Positions 1-8,084 of a DNA stretch of 64,000 bases are shown piece by piece; positions within the stretch are counted from its first letter, which is position 1, and each line of letters opens with the position of its first letter. Under the pieces are notes generated by a model, which worked only from the letters and a program-made list of their open reading frames with translations, made no database searches and was not told the DNA's origin. The stretch is from Candidatus Protochlamydia naegleriophila (GTDB lineage Bacteria > Chlamydiota > Chlamydiia > Chlamydiales > Parachlamydiaceae): assembly GCF_001499655.1 (NCBI RefSeq), contig NZ_LN879502.1, positions 1,860,001 through 1,924,000 of the forward strand, read 5' to 3'. The position numbers and the translations under genes were made by a program.

Positions 1-396
1 AACAACAACGGTATGAACACCAGTTGTTTTAATCGCATGCTTAAGTTGAATAGCTTTCTTTTCTACTTCAACTTGAGTATGTTCTTGAATAAGGTGAATG
101 ATGTCAGCAACCGTAACGGAACCGTACATGTGCCCTTCATGGTCAACTTTAACCACTTTCACTAAGGACACTCCTTCAATCTTCGCTGCAACGGCTTCAG
201 ACTCTTCCTTGTCAGCGATCGCACGCTTTTGACGTTCGTCTTTCAGACGCTCTTGCATACGGAGAGCATTTTTATTAGCTGTAACCGCTAGTCCTTGCGG
301 AAGTAAAAAGTTACGTGCATAGCCAGGCTTTACGTTAACAATCTCTCCACTTCTGCCTAGAGCTTCCACATCTTCTAGTAACAACAATTGTGCCAT
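1..396 (-). CDS. rplI: 50S ribosomal protein L9, 3' end cut by window edge
   Basis: Large-subunit ribosomal protein L9, which binds 23S rRNA. The visible 132 codons start at an ATG preceded by a strong GAGGAG ribosome site and begin MAQLLLLEDVEALG, followed by the L9 signature around GYARNFLLPQGLA. The C-terminal end lies outside the window. It is first seen here in a minus-strand run with rpsR and rpsF, the usual rpsF-rpsR-rplI cluster, 24 bases downstream of rpsR, so co-transcription is likely. Identification is by direct motif recognition. Confidence 0.95.
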   Translation of the reverse strand, partial: MAQLLLLEDVEALGRSGEIVNVKPGYARNFLLPQGLAVTANKNALRMQERLKDERQKRAIADKEESEAVAAKIEGVSLVKVVKVDHEGHMYGSVTVADIIHLIQEHTQVEVEKKAIQLKHAIKTTGVHTVVV

Positions 397-420
397 ACTG
401 TTATCTCCTCGTATGATTCC

Positions 421-681
421 TTAAACTTCAGCTACAAATGGCAACAACGCCACATGACGGGCGCGTTTAATTGCTGCTGTCAATTTCTTTTGATGATAAG
501 CAGATACGCCTGTAATACGTCTTGGTAAAATTTTACCACGTTCTGTGATAAATTTAGTCAAAGTGTCGATATCTTTGTAATCAATGTCTCTTACGCCAGC
601 CGCTGTAAACGGGCAACGCTTGCGCTTTTTAGAACGAGCATCAGAGTACTCTGAATTGTATTTTGGTCTTCTTTGCATCAT
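421..681 (-). CDS. rpsR: 30S ribosomal protein S18
   Basis: Small-subunit ribosomal protein S18, partner of S6 on the 16S rRNA platform. The 86-residue product has the conserved core [23 protein letters not shown] and the basic tail [17 protein letters not shown]. Two ATG codons lie in tandem at the start; the first is 7 bases from an AAGGAG site, so it is preferred. It lies 10 bases downstream of rpsF and 24 bases upstream of rplI, in one presumed operon. Confidence 0.97.
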   Translation of the reverse strand: MMQRRPKYNSEYSDARSKKRKRCPFTAAGVRDIDYKDIDTLTKFITERGKILPRRITGVSAYHQKKLTAAIKRARHVALLPFVAEV

Positions 682-691
682 AGTCTACTCC

Positions 692-1036
692 TTACTGCTG
701 CTCAACTAAAGGTTTGAATTCAATTTTCTCCATCACCTTCTCTGTACGTAAAGTAATAAAGCGGATTAAGTCTTCATTCAAATGGTACTCCTGCCACAGA
801 TCAGAAATCGCTGCTGTTGGAGCTGTAAAATAAACCAGGTAATAGTAACCTTCACGATGTCCATCAATTTCATAAGCTAAACGGCGGCGTCCTTGCTCGT
901 GAATTTTTTTAATTTCTCCACCATGGCTGGTGATTCCTGATTGAATTCTATCCAAAGCCTTGTGGCGAGCATCATCGCTTAGCGTCGCGCTAATGACATA
1001 CATTCCTTCGTAAAGGTTTTGTCTGTTTTGACTCAT
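692..1036 (-). CDS. rpsF: 30S ribosomal protein S6
   Basis: Small-subunit ribosomal protein S6, which pairs with S18. The 114-residue product has the S6 pattern: YEGMYVIS strand, the GRRRLAYEIDGHREGYYYLVYF segment (quoted in part) and a C-terminal RFITLR strand. Start ATG is preceded by GGAGA. It follows pth by 10 bases and precedes rpsR by 10 bases on the same strand, matching the pth-rpsF-rpsR-rplI order known from chlamydiae. Confidence 0.96.
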   Translation of the reverse strand: MSQNRQNLYEGMYVISATLSDDARHKALDRIQSGITSHGGEIKKIHEQGRRRLAYEIDGHREGYYYLVYFTAPTAAISDLWQEYHLNEDLIRFITLRTEKVMEKIEFKPLVEQQ

Positions 1037-1046
1037 GCGTATTCTC

Positions 1047-1703
1047 CTAACCCTGCAAAGGGGGTTTTGTTAAATCTATTGACTCCTTCTTTGGCAAGGG
1101 AACCAATCTGTCCTTGCTCGGAGCCGTGTTGACCACGTTCATCACATGCGAGACGCTTTCTTTTAATAAGCGTAGTAAAACCTCTACCCCGCGATCAACA
1201 AAAGTCGCTAAAATTTTTAATTCTTCTGGGCTAAACGAATCTAAAACATATCCTGCGAGTTCTTTCTCACCAGGATGTCCAATTCCCATCCTTAAACGAA
1301 CATAATGCGAACTCCCTAAATGAGTTTCCACACTTTTTAATCCGTTATGCCCTCCTGCACTCCCCATCGTCTTTAATCTGAGCTTTCCAAAAGACAGTGC
1401 GATGTCATCTGTGACAACCACTAAACAACTAGCAGGCAACTTAAAAAAGTCTAGATAACGCCTAACAGCTGTTCCGCTCAAATTCATATAGGTCAATGGT
1501 AAAAGCAAGTGGATCGATGCCTCTCCGATTACCCCTTTCGCTACTAAAGCATTAAAACGCCTATCTTCTTTAAAGTGCCACCCCATACCCAAGGCAAACG
1601 CCTTAATGACAAGATAACCCATGTTATGCCTTGTCAACTCATACTGAGAACCTGGATTCCCAAGTCCCACAAAAAGGTAATTTTGCTGAGCTGAATGTGT
1701 CAC
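1047..1703 (-). CDS. pth: Peptidyl-tRNA hydrolase
   Basis: Releases peptides from prematurely dissociated peptidyl-tRNA. The sequence shows FVGLGNPG (residues 11-18) with the conserved Asn16, catalytic His26 in RHNMGY, Asn74 in TYMNLSG, Asp99/100 in TDDIAL, and the GSAGGHNGLKS loop. The length of 218 residues is slightly above the usual 190 because of a C-terminal tail. Start is GTG at 1703; no strong ribosome site is seen. It lies between rplY and rpsF in a minus-strand operon of translation genes. Confidence 0.95.
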   Translation of the reverse strand: MTHSAQQNYLFVGLGNPGSQYELTRHNMGYLVIKAFALGMGWHFKEDRRFNALVAKGVIGEASIHLLLPLTYMNLSGTAVRRYLDFFKLPASCLVVVTDDIALSFGKLRLKTMGSAGGHNGLKSVETHLGSSHYVRLRMGIGHPGEKELAGYVLDSFSPEELKILATFVDRGVEVLLRLLKESVSHVMNVVNTAPSKDRLVPLPKKESIDLTKPPLQG

Positions 1704-1719
1704 TCTTTAAGCTTTTATT

Positions 1720-2280
1720 TTAACGTTTTACAATAACAGCTACAACTTCGTTTAAATCAACCAAAGGACGTACTGTTTCTGGGATTGCAATGTCGCTTAA
1801 ACGCTTAGATTGCTTAAGGCCCAACTCTTTTACATTCAATTCGAAGAAAGTTGGCATATCTTTTGGCAAGCAACGTACGCGAACATGACGAATGACCTGA
1901 CGGAGTACACCACCCAATTTAATCCCCACGCAATCAACAGTGCCTGTGCATTCGATAGGTACTTTTACGTTGATTTTATGCTCTTCTAATAACTCTTCGA
2001 AATCCAAATGCATCACTTCATAAGTCGTAATGGTATACTGAATATCTTTTACTAATACACGACGCTCATGCCCCTTGTCGTCAACCAAAGTAAATACCGT
2101 TGTAGGTAGATGACCTGATTTAACTTGACGAAGGTAAGCGCCAAATTCAGAACTCTTAACAGCTAAAGTTTCACCGGCTTTCCCTCTAACATATAGGACA
2201 GCTGGAATCATTCCTTCACGACGAAGGCTATTGACTTCGCTTTTGCTATTTCCTGTTCTCGATACTGTTTGCAGTTTCAT
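1720..2280 (-). CDS. rplY: 50S ribosomal protein L25, Ctc/general stress form
   Basis: Ribosomal protein L25 of the long Ctc type, binding 5S rRNA. An N-terminal L25 domain ([26 protein letters not shown]) is followed by the TL5/Ctc C-terminal beta domain ([22 protein letters not shown] and a C-terminal DLNEVVAVI). I chose the ATG at 2280, 10 codons inside the longest frame: it matches the family N-terminus and has GGGGGA just upstream. The resulting length is 186 residues. It is first in the run leading to pth, rpsF, rpsR and rplI. Confidence 0.92.
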   Translation of the reverse strand: MKLQTVSRTGNSKSEVNSLRREGMIPAVLYVRGKAGETLAVKSSEFGAYLRQVKSGHLPTTVFTLVDDKGHERRVLVKDIQYTITTYEVMHLDFEELLEEHKINVKVPIECTGTVDCVGIKLGGVLRQVIRHVRVRCLPKDMPTFFELNVKELGLKQSKRLSDIAIPETVRPLVDLNEVVAVIVKR

Positions 2281-2473
2281 GAATCCCCCAAAAAGGATAA
2301 AGTTAAACAAATTTCTACATTACGCTAAGCTTTGTTCGGCTGGTTTGACCCATCAATTCTCTTTTCAATTGCAAAGCTGCGCAACTTATCTAAAAAAATT
2401 CCGATCTACAATAAAGCCCCTAAAAGAGGAAACTTTTCAGATCGTTATCTTTCACTAGGCTTATAGACACATT

Positions 2474-3418
2474 TTATAAAGAAGAGATGGACTCATCCGA
2501 TACTATACATTGGATGGCATGAGCCAAAAGAGGGGCTATCGAAATGGTTTTAAGCTTATGACCGTCTTTCAACCGTTCAGTATAGGGAATGGTATTCGTC
2601 ATCCATACTGACTCAAGCAAACTATTTTCTATACGGTTAACAGCATCGTCCACAAATAGCCCGTGCGTGATAACACCAAAAATACGCTTTGCTCCCTTCT
2701 CTTGGCATGCTTTCGCTGCTGACACTAAAGTTGCTCCTGTAGAGCACATATCGTCAGCGAGAAGTACATCTTTTCCGTTAACATCTCCGATCAATGAAAG
2801 ACCACCCACTTCCATCGCACTCAGGCGATGTTTGTCAACTACTGCAAAATCAACTTGAAGCTGACCTGCGAAAGCTCGGGCTGTTTTAACACTTCCAATA
2901 TCGGGCGCAACGACAACACAACGACTCAATTCTAAATCTCGCAATCCATCAATCAAGAGCTGGCGCCCATGAACGTGATCAACTGGGATATCAAAAAAAC
3001 CTTGCAACTGACCAGCATGTAGGTCAACGGCCAAAATCCGCGTTACACCCGCCTCGACCAATAAATTAGCCACAAGCTTGGCCGTAATCGGAACACGCGG
3101 CTTGTCTTTGCGATCTTGCCGGCAATATCCAAAATAAGGGATCACTGCCACTACACTTCTTGCAGATGCCCGTTTTAAAGCATCCACAATGATCAACAAT
3201 TCCATTAAATAGAAATTGGGATCTAATGCAATAGATTGCAAAACAAAAACGTCCCGCCCTCTCACACTCTCCAAAATTTGAACCGCTATTTCCCCATCAG
3301 GAAATTGATTGAGCTGCACTTGACCAAGAGAAATACCAAGTTGAGATGCGACTTCAGTCGCTAGAAGAAGATGAGATGATCCAGCAAACAACAGCGGTTG
3401 AGGAAAACTAAAGGACAT
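2474..3418 (-). CDS. prs: Ribose-phosphate pyrophosphokinase (PRPP synthetase)
   Basis: Makes PRPP from ribose 5-phosphate and ATP for nucleotide and cofactor synthesis. Visible features are the N-terminal FPDGEI segment, YFGYCRQDRK, the divalent-metal and ribose loop DLHAGQLQGFFDIPVDH, and the PRPP-binding motif VLLADDMCSTGATL. Start ATG at 3418 gives 314 residues, the usual size. The longer frame begins at a TTG directly abutting the tRNA-Gln gene, which is unlikely. The gene sits just downstream of tRNA-Gln on the same strand and may be transcribed with it. Class I/II assignment is not attempted. Confidence 0.95.
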   Translation of the reverse strand: MSFSFPQPLLFAGSSHLLLATEVASQLGISLGQVQLNQFPDGEIAVQILESVRGRDVFVLQSIALDPNFYLMELLIIVDALKRASARSVVAVIPYFGYCRQDRKDKPRVPITAKLVANLLVEAGVTRILAVDLHAGQLQGFFDIPVDHVHGRQLLIDGLRDLELSRCVVVAPDIGSVKTARAFAGQLQVDFAVVDKHRLSAMEVGGLSLIGDVNGKDVLLADDMCSTGATLVSAAKACQEKGAKRIFGVITHGLFVDDAVNRIENSLLESVWMTNTIPYTERLKDGHKLKTISIAPLLAHAIQCIVSDESISSL

Positions 3419-3436
3419 TTGATCGCCTATGATCAA

Positions 3437-3508
3437 TTGGGGTGGAAGGATTCGAACCTCCGCGTGGCGGTACCAAAAACCGCTGCCTTACCGCTTGGCT
3501 ACACCCCA
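3437..3508 (-). tRNA. tRNA-Gln (anticodon TTG)
   Basis: On the minus strand the 72-base sequence folds as a cloverleaf. The acceptor stem TGGGGTG pairs with CACCCCA, the D arm is GCCAAGCGGTAAGGC, the anticodon stem GCGGT/ACCGC encloses loop TTTTGGT with anticodon TTG, and the T arm carries GGTTCGAATCC. No CCA is encoded after the discriminator base A. Closely resembles bacterial tRNA-Gln genes. Confidence 0.97.
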
Positions 3509-3939
3509 TTAATTATGAGCCATTCGCATTAGCAAAGACAAAATAATACTGATCCACCGTTTTTTTTGCAACAAGAAAAGGAAATGTTCTTCATCTTAGC
3601 ATAAACAACTGATTATCAATCCAAATCAATCCATCCATTCTCTATGCATTTTTTTCTCAGATTCTTATTTCTGACTTATGAGTAGACCTTTTAATGCTGC
3701 TATTATCCAATCATGGAGCAATAGCTTCATAGTTAGTATAGCTGTTTGCAAAAGAACCGCCATCAAAAACAGCAAGACCTAGGCGTGCAGAAATTTGCAT
3801 AAAAACTATCATGCAAGACTAGTTTTTTGCCAATTCACGAACTAAGATTGGAAAGCATGTGAGTTCCACGCAACTCTTGTTTGCTAGAAGTACTTTTGGG
3901 AAGATAGACCCCCCAATTAATATTCTAATTAGCTAACTG
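3509..3939. other. Non-coding stretch between tRNA-Gln and the nudC relic
   Basis: No intact gene is seen. On the minus strand a short open run near 3700-3800 translates to MQISARLGLAVFDGGSF followed by stops; it may be a further gene relic but I do not recognise it. The base composition is AT-rich like the other intergenic stretches. Confidence 0.5.
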
Positions 3940-4592
3940 ATGATGCTCACCCCATTTTCTGCTCCACTAATCTTTACAGATGCTTTGCGTCCTCAAAACA
4001 ATGGAAACTCGCTTTGGTAATAAACTGCCGACAACCGATAATGGGTAGAATATTCCAAATCAACAGTCCATTGCTTTAAAGCGAAGTATTTACATTGGCA
4101 CTCTTGCGAGAGGAAACTTGTTTGCTGCTGAAGCGGAATATGAAGGGATCCCCTCTGGTTGGCAATAGAAAAGCTTAAGAATGCTTTATAGAGTGCTCGT
4201 GTGGATCTTTTAGCCTATCCAAAATTATCCACCTGCAGTAATGGCATTGATTAGAAAGGAGAATAAGATTCTCTTGGCGCAAGGTCCGTATTTTTCTGAG
4301 AAATCTTACAGCGTAGAATCCAGGTGAAACGCTTGAGCAATGCGTCTGTCTTGAAATATTTGAAGAAGTCAGCATTAAGGTAAGAAATATTTGTTATTTT
4401 GGCAGCCAACCATGTCCATTTTCGCATTCTCTTATGATGGCATTCACTTATGAATGGGAAGAAGGAGAAATTTCTATCCTTCCTGTAGAATTAACACATG
4501 CAGATTGATTTGACTATACAAACTTACCCCAATTACCTTCTCGCCTGAGTATCTCGAAGATGCTTATTGATACATATCTTTCATCGCTATAA
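3940..4592 (+). pseudogene. Decayed NADH pyrophosphatase (NudC-type Nudix) gene
   Basis: Translating by eye across frames recovers a nearly complete NudC protein. The pieces, in order, are: an N-terminal segment ending NGNSLW; KLPTTDNG then NIPNQQSIALKRSIYIG and GNLFAAEAEYEGIPSGWQ, interrupted by stops; LLAYPKLS; PPAVMALIRKENKILLAQG; PGETLEQCVCLEIFEEVSI, which is a damaged Nudix box; and the NudC-specific array YFGSQPCPFSHSLMMAFTY followed by ADxFDYTNLPQLPSRLS. The x in ADxF is TGA where family members have Trp. At least three in-frame stops, several frame changes and apparent loss of the zinc ribbon make it non-functional. Ends at TAA 4590-4592. Known family role: hydrolysis of NADH and decapping of NAD-RNA. 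Confidence 0.85.
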
Positions 4593-4691
4593 CTTATAAC
4601 TGATTGTCATCCAGACTAAACCCCAACACTGCCTGTATAACCCAAAACAGAGACAGAAAAGAAGTTGTAACTTTAAGTATCAGGAAAAAAT

Positions 4692-5108
4692 ATGAGCAAA
4701 GCTATCGAAAATCTTCTAAACGCCCAACAATTCGCCATGAGTATTCGCTCTCAGATAGGCGGTTTCCCATACCTTGCCGAAGCTTTAAGAAAAGCTGGAA
4801 TCACTCGAAATATTTGGAACCTCCCTTCGTGCCAGAGTATTTATCTGACAGAGTATGGTTCTGTTGTAAGTCAGGGCACCCCACTTGTTAACACGACTGT
4901 TGATATTCCTCTATTTGATCGTGAGGCTCTTATAAAGGCCTTAAGGATCGATCAAGCAGGACAAAGTTCTTTTCCAGAATTCTTAAAGGCTTCTTGGGAA
5001 GCAGGTGTTGTGAGCTATATTGTAGACTTTAAAAAACGCGTCGTTATCTACTATGGAGTTTTAGGTGAATCCTATTCTGAAGATTACCCGGCTGTTGAGA
5101 TAGGATAG
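4692..5108 (+). CDS. DUF1398 family protein
   Basis: A 138-residue soluble protein that looks like the DUF1398 family. The conserved C-terminal pattern is present: ALRIDQAGQSSFPEFLKASW, then WEAGVVSYIVDF and VVIYYGVLGE, and the SYSEDYPAVEI end. The function of this family is not established. The ATG follows AGGAAA about 7 bases upstream. It stands alone between the nudC relic and glgA; the overlapping frame at 4604-4891 is a shadow. Confidence 0.75.
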   Translation: MSKAIENLLNAQQFAMSIRSQIGGFPYLAEALRKAGITRNIWNLPSCQSIYLTEYGSVVSQGTPLVNTTVDIPLFDREALIKALRIDQAGQSSFPEFLKASWEAGVVSYIVDFKKRVVIYYGVLGESYSEDYPAVEIG

Positions 5109-5371
5109 CTATGACTAAATGAGAAAATGGTTCATTTCAGACCAAATAAGTGCAAGCTGCATCAAAGGGCTTTTTGCAGCTCTGTCAGCTTGCCTACATT
5201 GCGCCGTTTAAGAAGAGGGAAGGGACTGATAACCCCACTGCTTCTTGGTTCAAGCCCATGAAACAATTCTCATTTTTCATTCGCGCGGTTTGTAAAATCT
5301 CTTTTTTCTTCCCCTCAGTTCGACTATTAGGTATGGTAATCTTTTAGAAAAATTAAGAACCGGAGCTCCGC

Positions 5372-6895
5372 ATGCACATTGTTCACATTGCTTCTGAACT
5401 TGCTCCCCTTGCAAAGGTTGGAGGATTAGCAGACGTCGTTTTAGGCCTTTGCCGTGAATTATCTTGGAAAGGTCACGATGTCGACATCATCATTCCCAAA
5501 TACGACTGCATGGATAGCGAACAAATTAGAGACCTAACAGTTGATAGCAAAAACCTCATGTCGTTTTACAATGGAGAATGGTTTTCCAATACTATCTGGA
5601 TGGGCTGGGTTGAAAATCTAAAAGTGTATTTCATCGAACCCCACCACCCTCGATTCTTTTTCAACCGTGGTTGTTTTTATGGTTGTGATGACGATACGGA
5701 GCGCTTCTTATATTTTTCGCGCGCTGCAATCGAATTCATGTACAAACGGCCTGTCACACCAGACATCATTCATCTGCACGATTGGCAAACGGCTGTTATT
5801 GCACCACTTTACAAAGACATGTACCAGGAACTTGGCTATAGCAAGCCAAAAACAGTTTTTACCATCCACAACATGGAATATCAAGGCAAATGTGCCACGT
5901 TTGATCTAAATCATATTGGCTTAGATGGATCTCTCTACCAGCAAGCCAGCCGCATGCAAGACAACCTCTATCCCAACTTAATCAATCTCCTCAAAGGGGG
6001 GATCGTTTACTCGGACTTTATTACAACCGTTTCTCCAAACTATGCTAAAGAAGTTCTCTCTCCAGAGGGCGGCAGGGGCCTGGAAACGACCCTTCTTGAG
6101 CATAAAGATAAATTTGCAGGCATCTTAAACGGAATCGACTATTCTTATTGGAACCCTGAAATTGACCGCTTCCTCCCCGCACACTACTCGCCTCGCGAAA
6201 CGCCTGCCAACAAAAAAGACCGCAGCACGATTGATAAAAAAGGATTTATCAAAAAATTGCTCAGAGAAAAGCTCCTATTGGCCGAAGATCACCGCCCCAT
6301 CGTAGGCTGTATCACGCGCCTCGTGCCTCAAAAAGGAATAGATTTAATCAAGCACACCATGCGCCATATTGTTGATAAAAAGGGACAGTTTGTTTTGCTA
6401 GGCTCGAGTCCAATTCCGAGCATTAGCGCCGAATTTCATAGGCTGAAACATCAATACACAGACCATCCCCATATTCATCTGGTCTTGCACCATCAAGAAG
6501 AGCTGGCACATCTTATCTATGCCGGATGCGATATGTTTATCGTCCCTTCTCTCTTCGAGCCATGCGGACTTACTCAGATGATCGCATTGAAATATGGAAC
6601 CGTTCCAATCGTTAGGCATACAGGAGGATTGGCCGACACCATTTTTGACGTCGACAACTCTTCAAAACCCTTCGAAGAAAAAAATGGCTACGTCTTTGAA
6701 TTTCCCGATGCGGCTGGAATCGATTCCGCACTCGACCGCGCCATTCATTGCTGGTTTGAAGACCCTGAAAAATGGCGCAATTTAATCCTTAACGGAATGA
6801 AAATGGATTTTAGCTGGAATCACTCATCAGATGACTATTTGGAAATTTATCGCCAAGTCATTCGCAATGAACAATCTCCTTCAAATCTCTCTTGA
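5372..6895 (+). CDS. glgA: Glycogen synthase (ADP-glucose type, GT5)
   Basis: Extends alpha-1,4-glucan chains from ADP-glucose in glycogen synthesis. The 507-residue product starts MHIVHIASELAPLAKVGGLADV, with the KVGGLADV substrate-binding motif at residues 15-22. It has the GT5 HDWQTAVIAPLY segment near residue 137, an LNGIDYSYWNP motif, and the C-terminal EPCGLTQMIALKYGTVPIVR nucleotide-binding motif. GGAG precedes the ATG. A glycogen pathway is known in chlamydiae, and the proximity to pgsA and the rplY-pth cluster matches chlamydial gene order. Confidence 0.96.
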   Translation: MHIVHIASELAPLAKVGGLADVVLGLCRELSWKGHDVDIIIPKYDCMDSEQIRDLTVDSKNLMSFYNGEWFSNTIWMGWVENLKVYFIEPHHPRFFFNRGCFYGCDDDTERFLYFSRAAIEFMYKRPVTPDIIHLHDWQTAVIAPLYKDMYQELGYSKPKTVFTIHNMEYQGKCATFDLNHIGLDGSLYQQASRMQDNLYPNLINLLKGGIVYSDFITTVSPNYAKEVLSPEGGRGLETTLLEHKDKFAGILNGIDYSYWNPEIDRFLPAHYSPRETPANKKDRSTIDKKGFIKKLLREKLLLAEDHRPIVGCITRLVPQKGIDLIKHTMRHIVDKKGQFVLLGSSPIPSISAEFHRLKHQYTDHPHIHLVLHHQEELAHLIYAGCDMFIVPSLFEPCGLTQMIALKYGTVPIVRHTGGLADTIFDVDNSSKPFEEKNGYVFEFPDAAGIDSALDRAIHCWFEDPEKWRNLILNGMKMDFSWNHSSDDYLEIYRQVIRNEQSPSNLS

Positions 6896-7208
6896 CATTC
6901 GAGGTTGGGTATCGGGAAGCTAGCTGGCTCTCCCAATGCCCAACTCCACCAATAAGTACGATGCTCTCACAACCCCTTAATAGTTAAATAAATGCAAACC
7001 ATACAAAGATCTCTAGTCCTCCAACTGACGGACATCCGCACGCCACTTTACAAAAGAATACATCCTTTTAGATCAATAACTTGAATTAATAAAAAAATGC
7101 GGGTATTTTACTTAGCATCAAAAATAAAAGGAGTAATCTAAGAACTTAAATTGTAAGTGGGTAAAAAAATCCTCGCTTATTGAGCTTTTAGATTAAAGGA
7201 AGGTCGAT
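6896..7208. other. Intergenic stretch with a long imperfect stem-loop
   Basis: Right after the glgA stop, about 6898-6950, GAGGTTGGGTATCGGGA can pair with TCCCAATGCCCAACTC to form an imperfect stem with a loop of about 13 bases. There is no following T-run, so it is a weak candidate for a glgA terminator or an mRNA-stabilising hairpin. The rest, up to the AAGGAAGG ribosome site of pgsA, shows no gene. Confidence 0.4.
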
Positions 7209-7826
7209 TTGAGCATCCCCAACTATCTGACATTTTTTCGTATCTTTATCAGCCCGATTTTTCTATTAGTTTATTTAGAATACGAAACCTTCAACATCAA
7301 CTTAGCGACTCTTCCCTATATTCTTCTTTTTATCCTTGGCATATCAGAGTTATCAGATGCCTGCGATGGTTATCTGGCAAGGAAATACAACCAAGTGACC
7401 GACCTCGGCAAAATTCTAGACCCAATGGCAGACAGCATCTATCGAATCTCCATCTTCCTCACCTTTACCTTGCCCCCCATTCAATTGCCCATGATCTTGA
7501 TCTTTGTTTTTCTGTATAGAGATTCTGTGATCAGCACCTTACGGACCATTTGTGCTCTCAAGGGATTTGCTCTAGCGGCGCGCCCAAGCGGCAAACTCAA
7601 AGCAGTCATCCAAGCGATTGCCGCCTTTACCACTATCATCTTACTAATACCCTATTCAATGGGTTATTTATCGCGCGAAACACTCCAGCAAACGAGCACC
7701 ATTATAGTGTCCATCGCAGCTCTTTATTCTCTATTCTCTGGAGTAGAATATTTATATGCGAATAGACAATATATCATGAAATTATTGATGACACAAAATA
7801 GTAAGACAGCAGACCTCGTCGATTAA
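7209..7826 (+). CDS. pgsA: CDP-alcohol phosphatidyltransferase, PgsA-like
   Basis: Integral membrane enzyme that most likely makes phosphatidylglycerolphosphate from CDP-diacylglycerol and glycerol 3-phosphate. The family signature DG-x2-AR-x8-G-x3-D-x3-D is complete: DGYLARKYNQVTDLGKILDPMAD at about residues 53-75 (first part quoted). Several hydrophobic helices surround it. Length is 205 residues. The start is TTG at 7209, supported by a good AAGGAAGG site just upstream. Family members using other alcohols (for example serine or inositol) cannot be excluded from motif alone; neighbourhood with glgA favours PgsA. Confidence 0.88.
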   Translation: MSIPNYLTFFRIFISPIFLLVYLEYETFNINLATLPYILLFILGISELSDACDGYLARKYNQVTDLGKILDPMADSIYRISIFLTFTLPPIQLPMILIFVFLYRDSVISTLRTICALKGFALAARPSGKLKAVIQAIAAFTTIILLIPYSMGYLSRETLQQTSTIIVSIAALYSLFSGVEYLYANRQYIMKLLMTQNSKTADLVD

Positions 7827-8084
7827 ATTCCCCTATTTAATCAACAGTTTTACTAATAATAATCTAGCCTTATATCTTAAAAAAAATTATAGACACTCCT
7901 ATAGTTTCACCCCTTTTATCCCGATTTTAACTCCTGTCGTTGGGTTAAACCTAAATCATCTCTAGCGCACATGTATTTTCAATGTGCCGAACAAGAAAAA
8001 ATATTCCACAATGTTTGAAAGAAACTGTGTTTAAATAAAGCTGATCAAAGATTCTTAAAATCGCATGAAAAGGAGAAATAGGTC

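Noticed and set aside
4175-4375. 66-codon minus-strand frame
   Set aside because: It is antisense to the nudC relic, which explains this stretch better.
4604-4891. 95-codon frame overlapping the DUF1398 gene
   Set aside because: The DUF1398 frame has a ribosome site and a recognisable family pattern; this one is a shadow.
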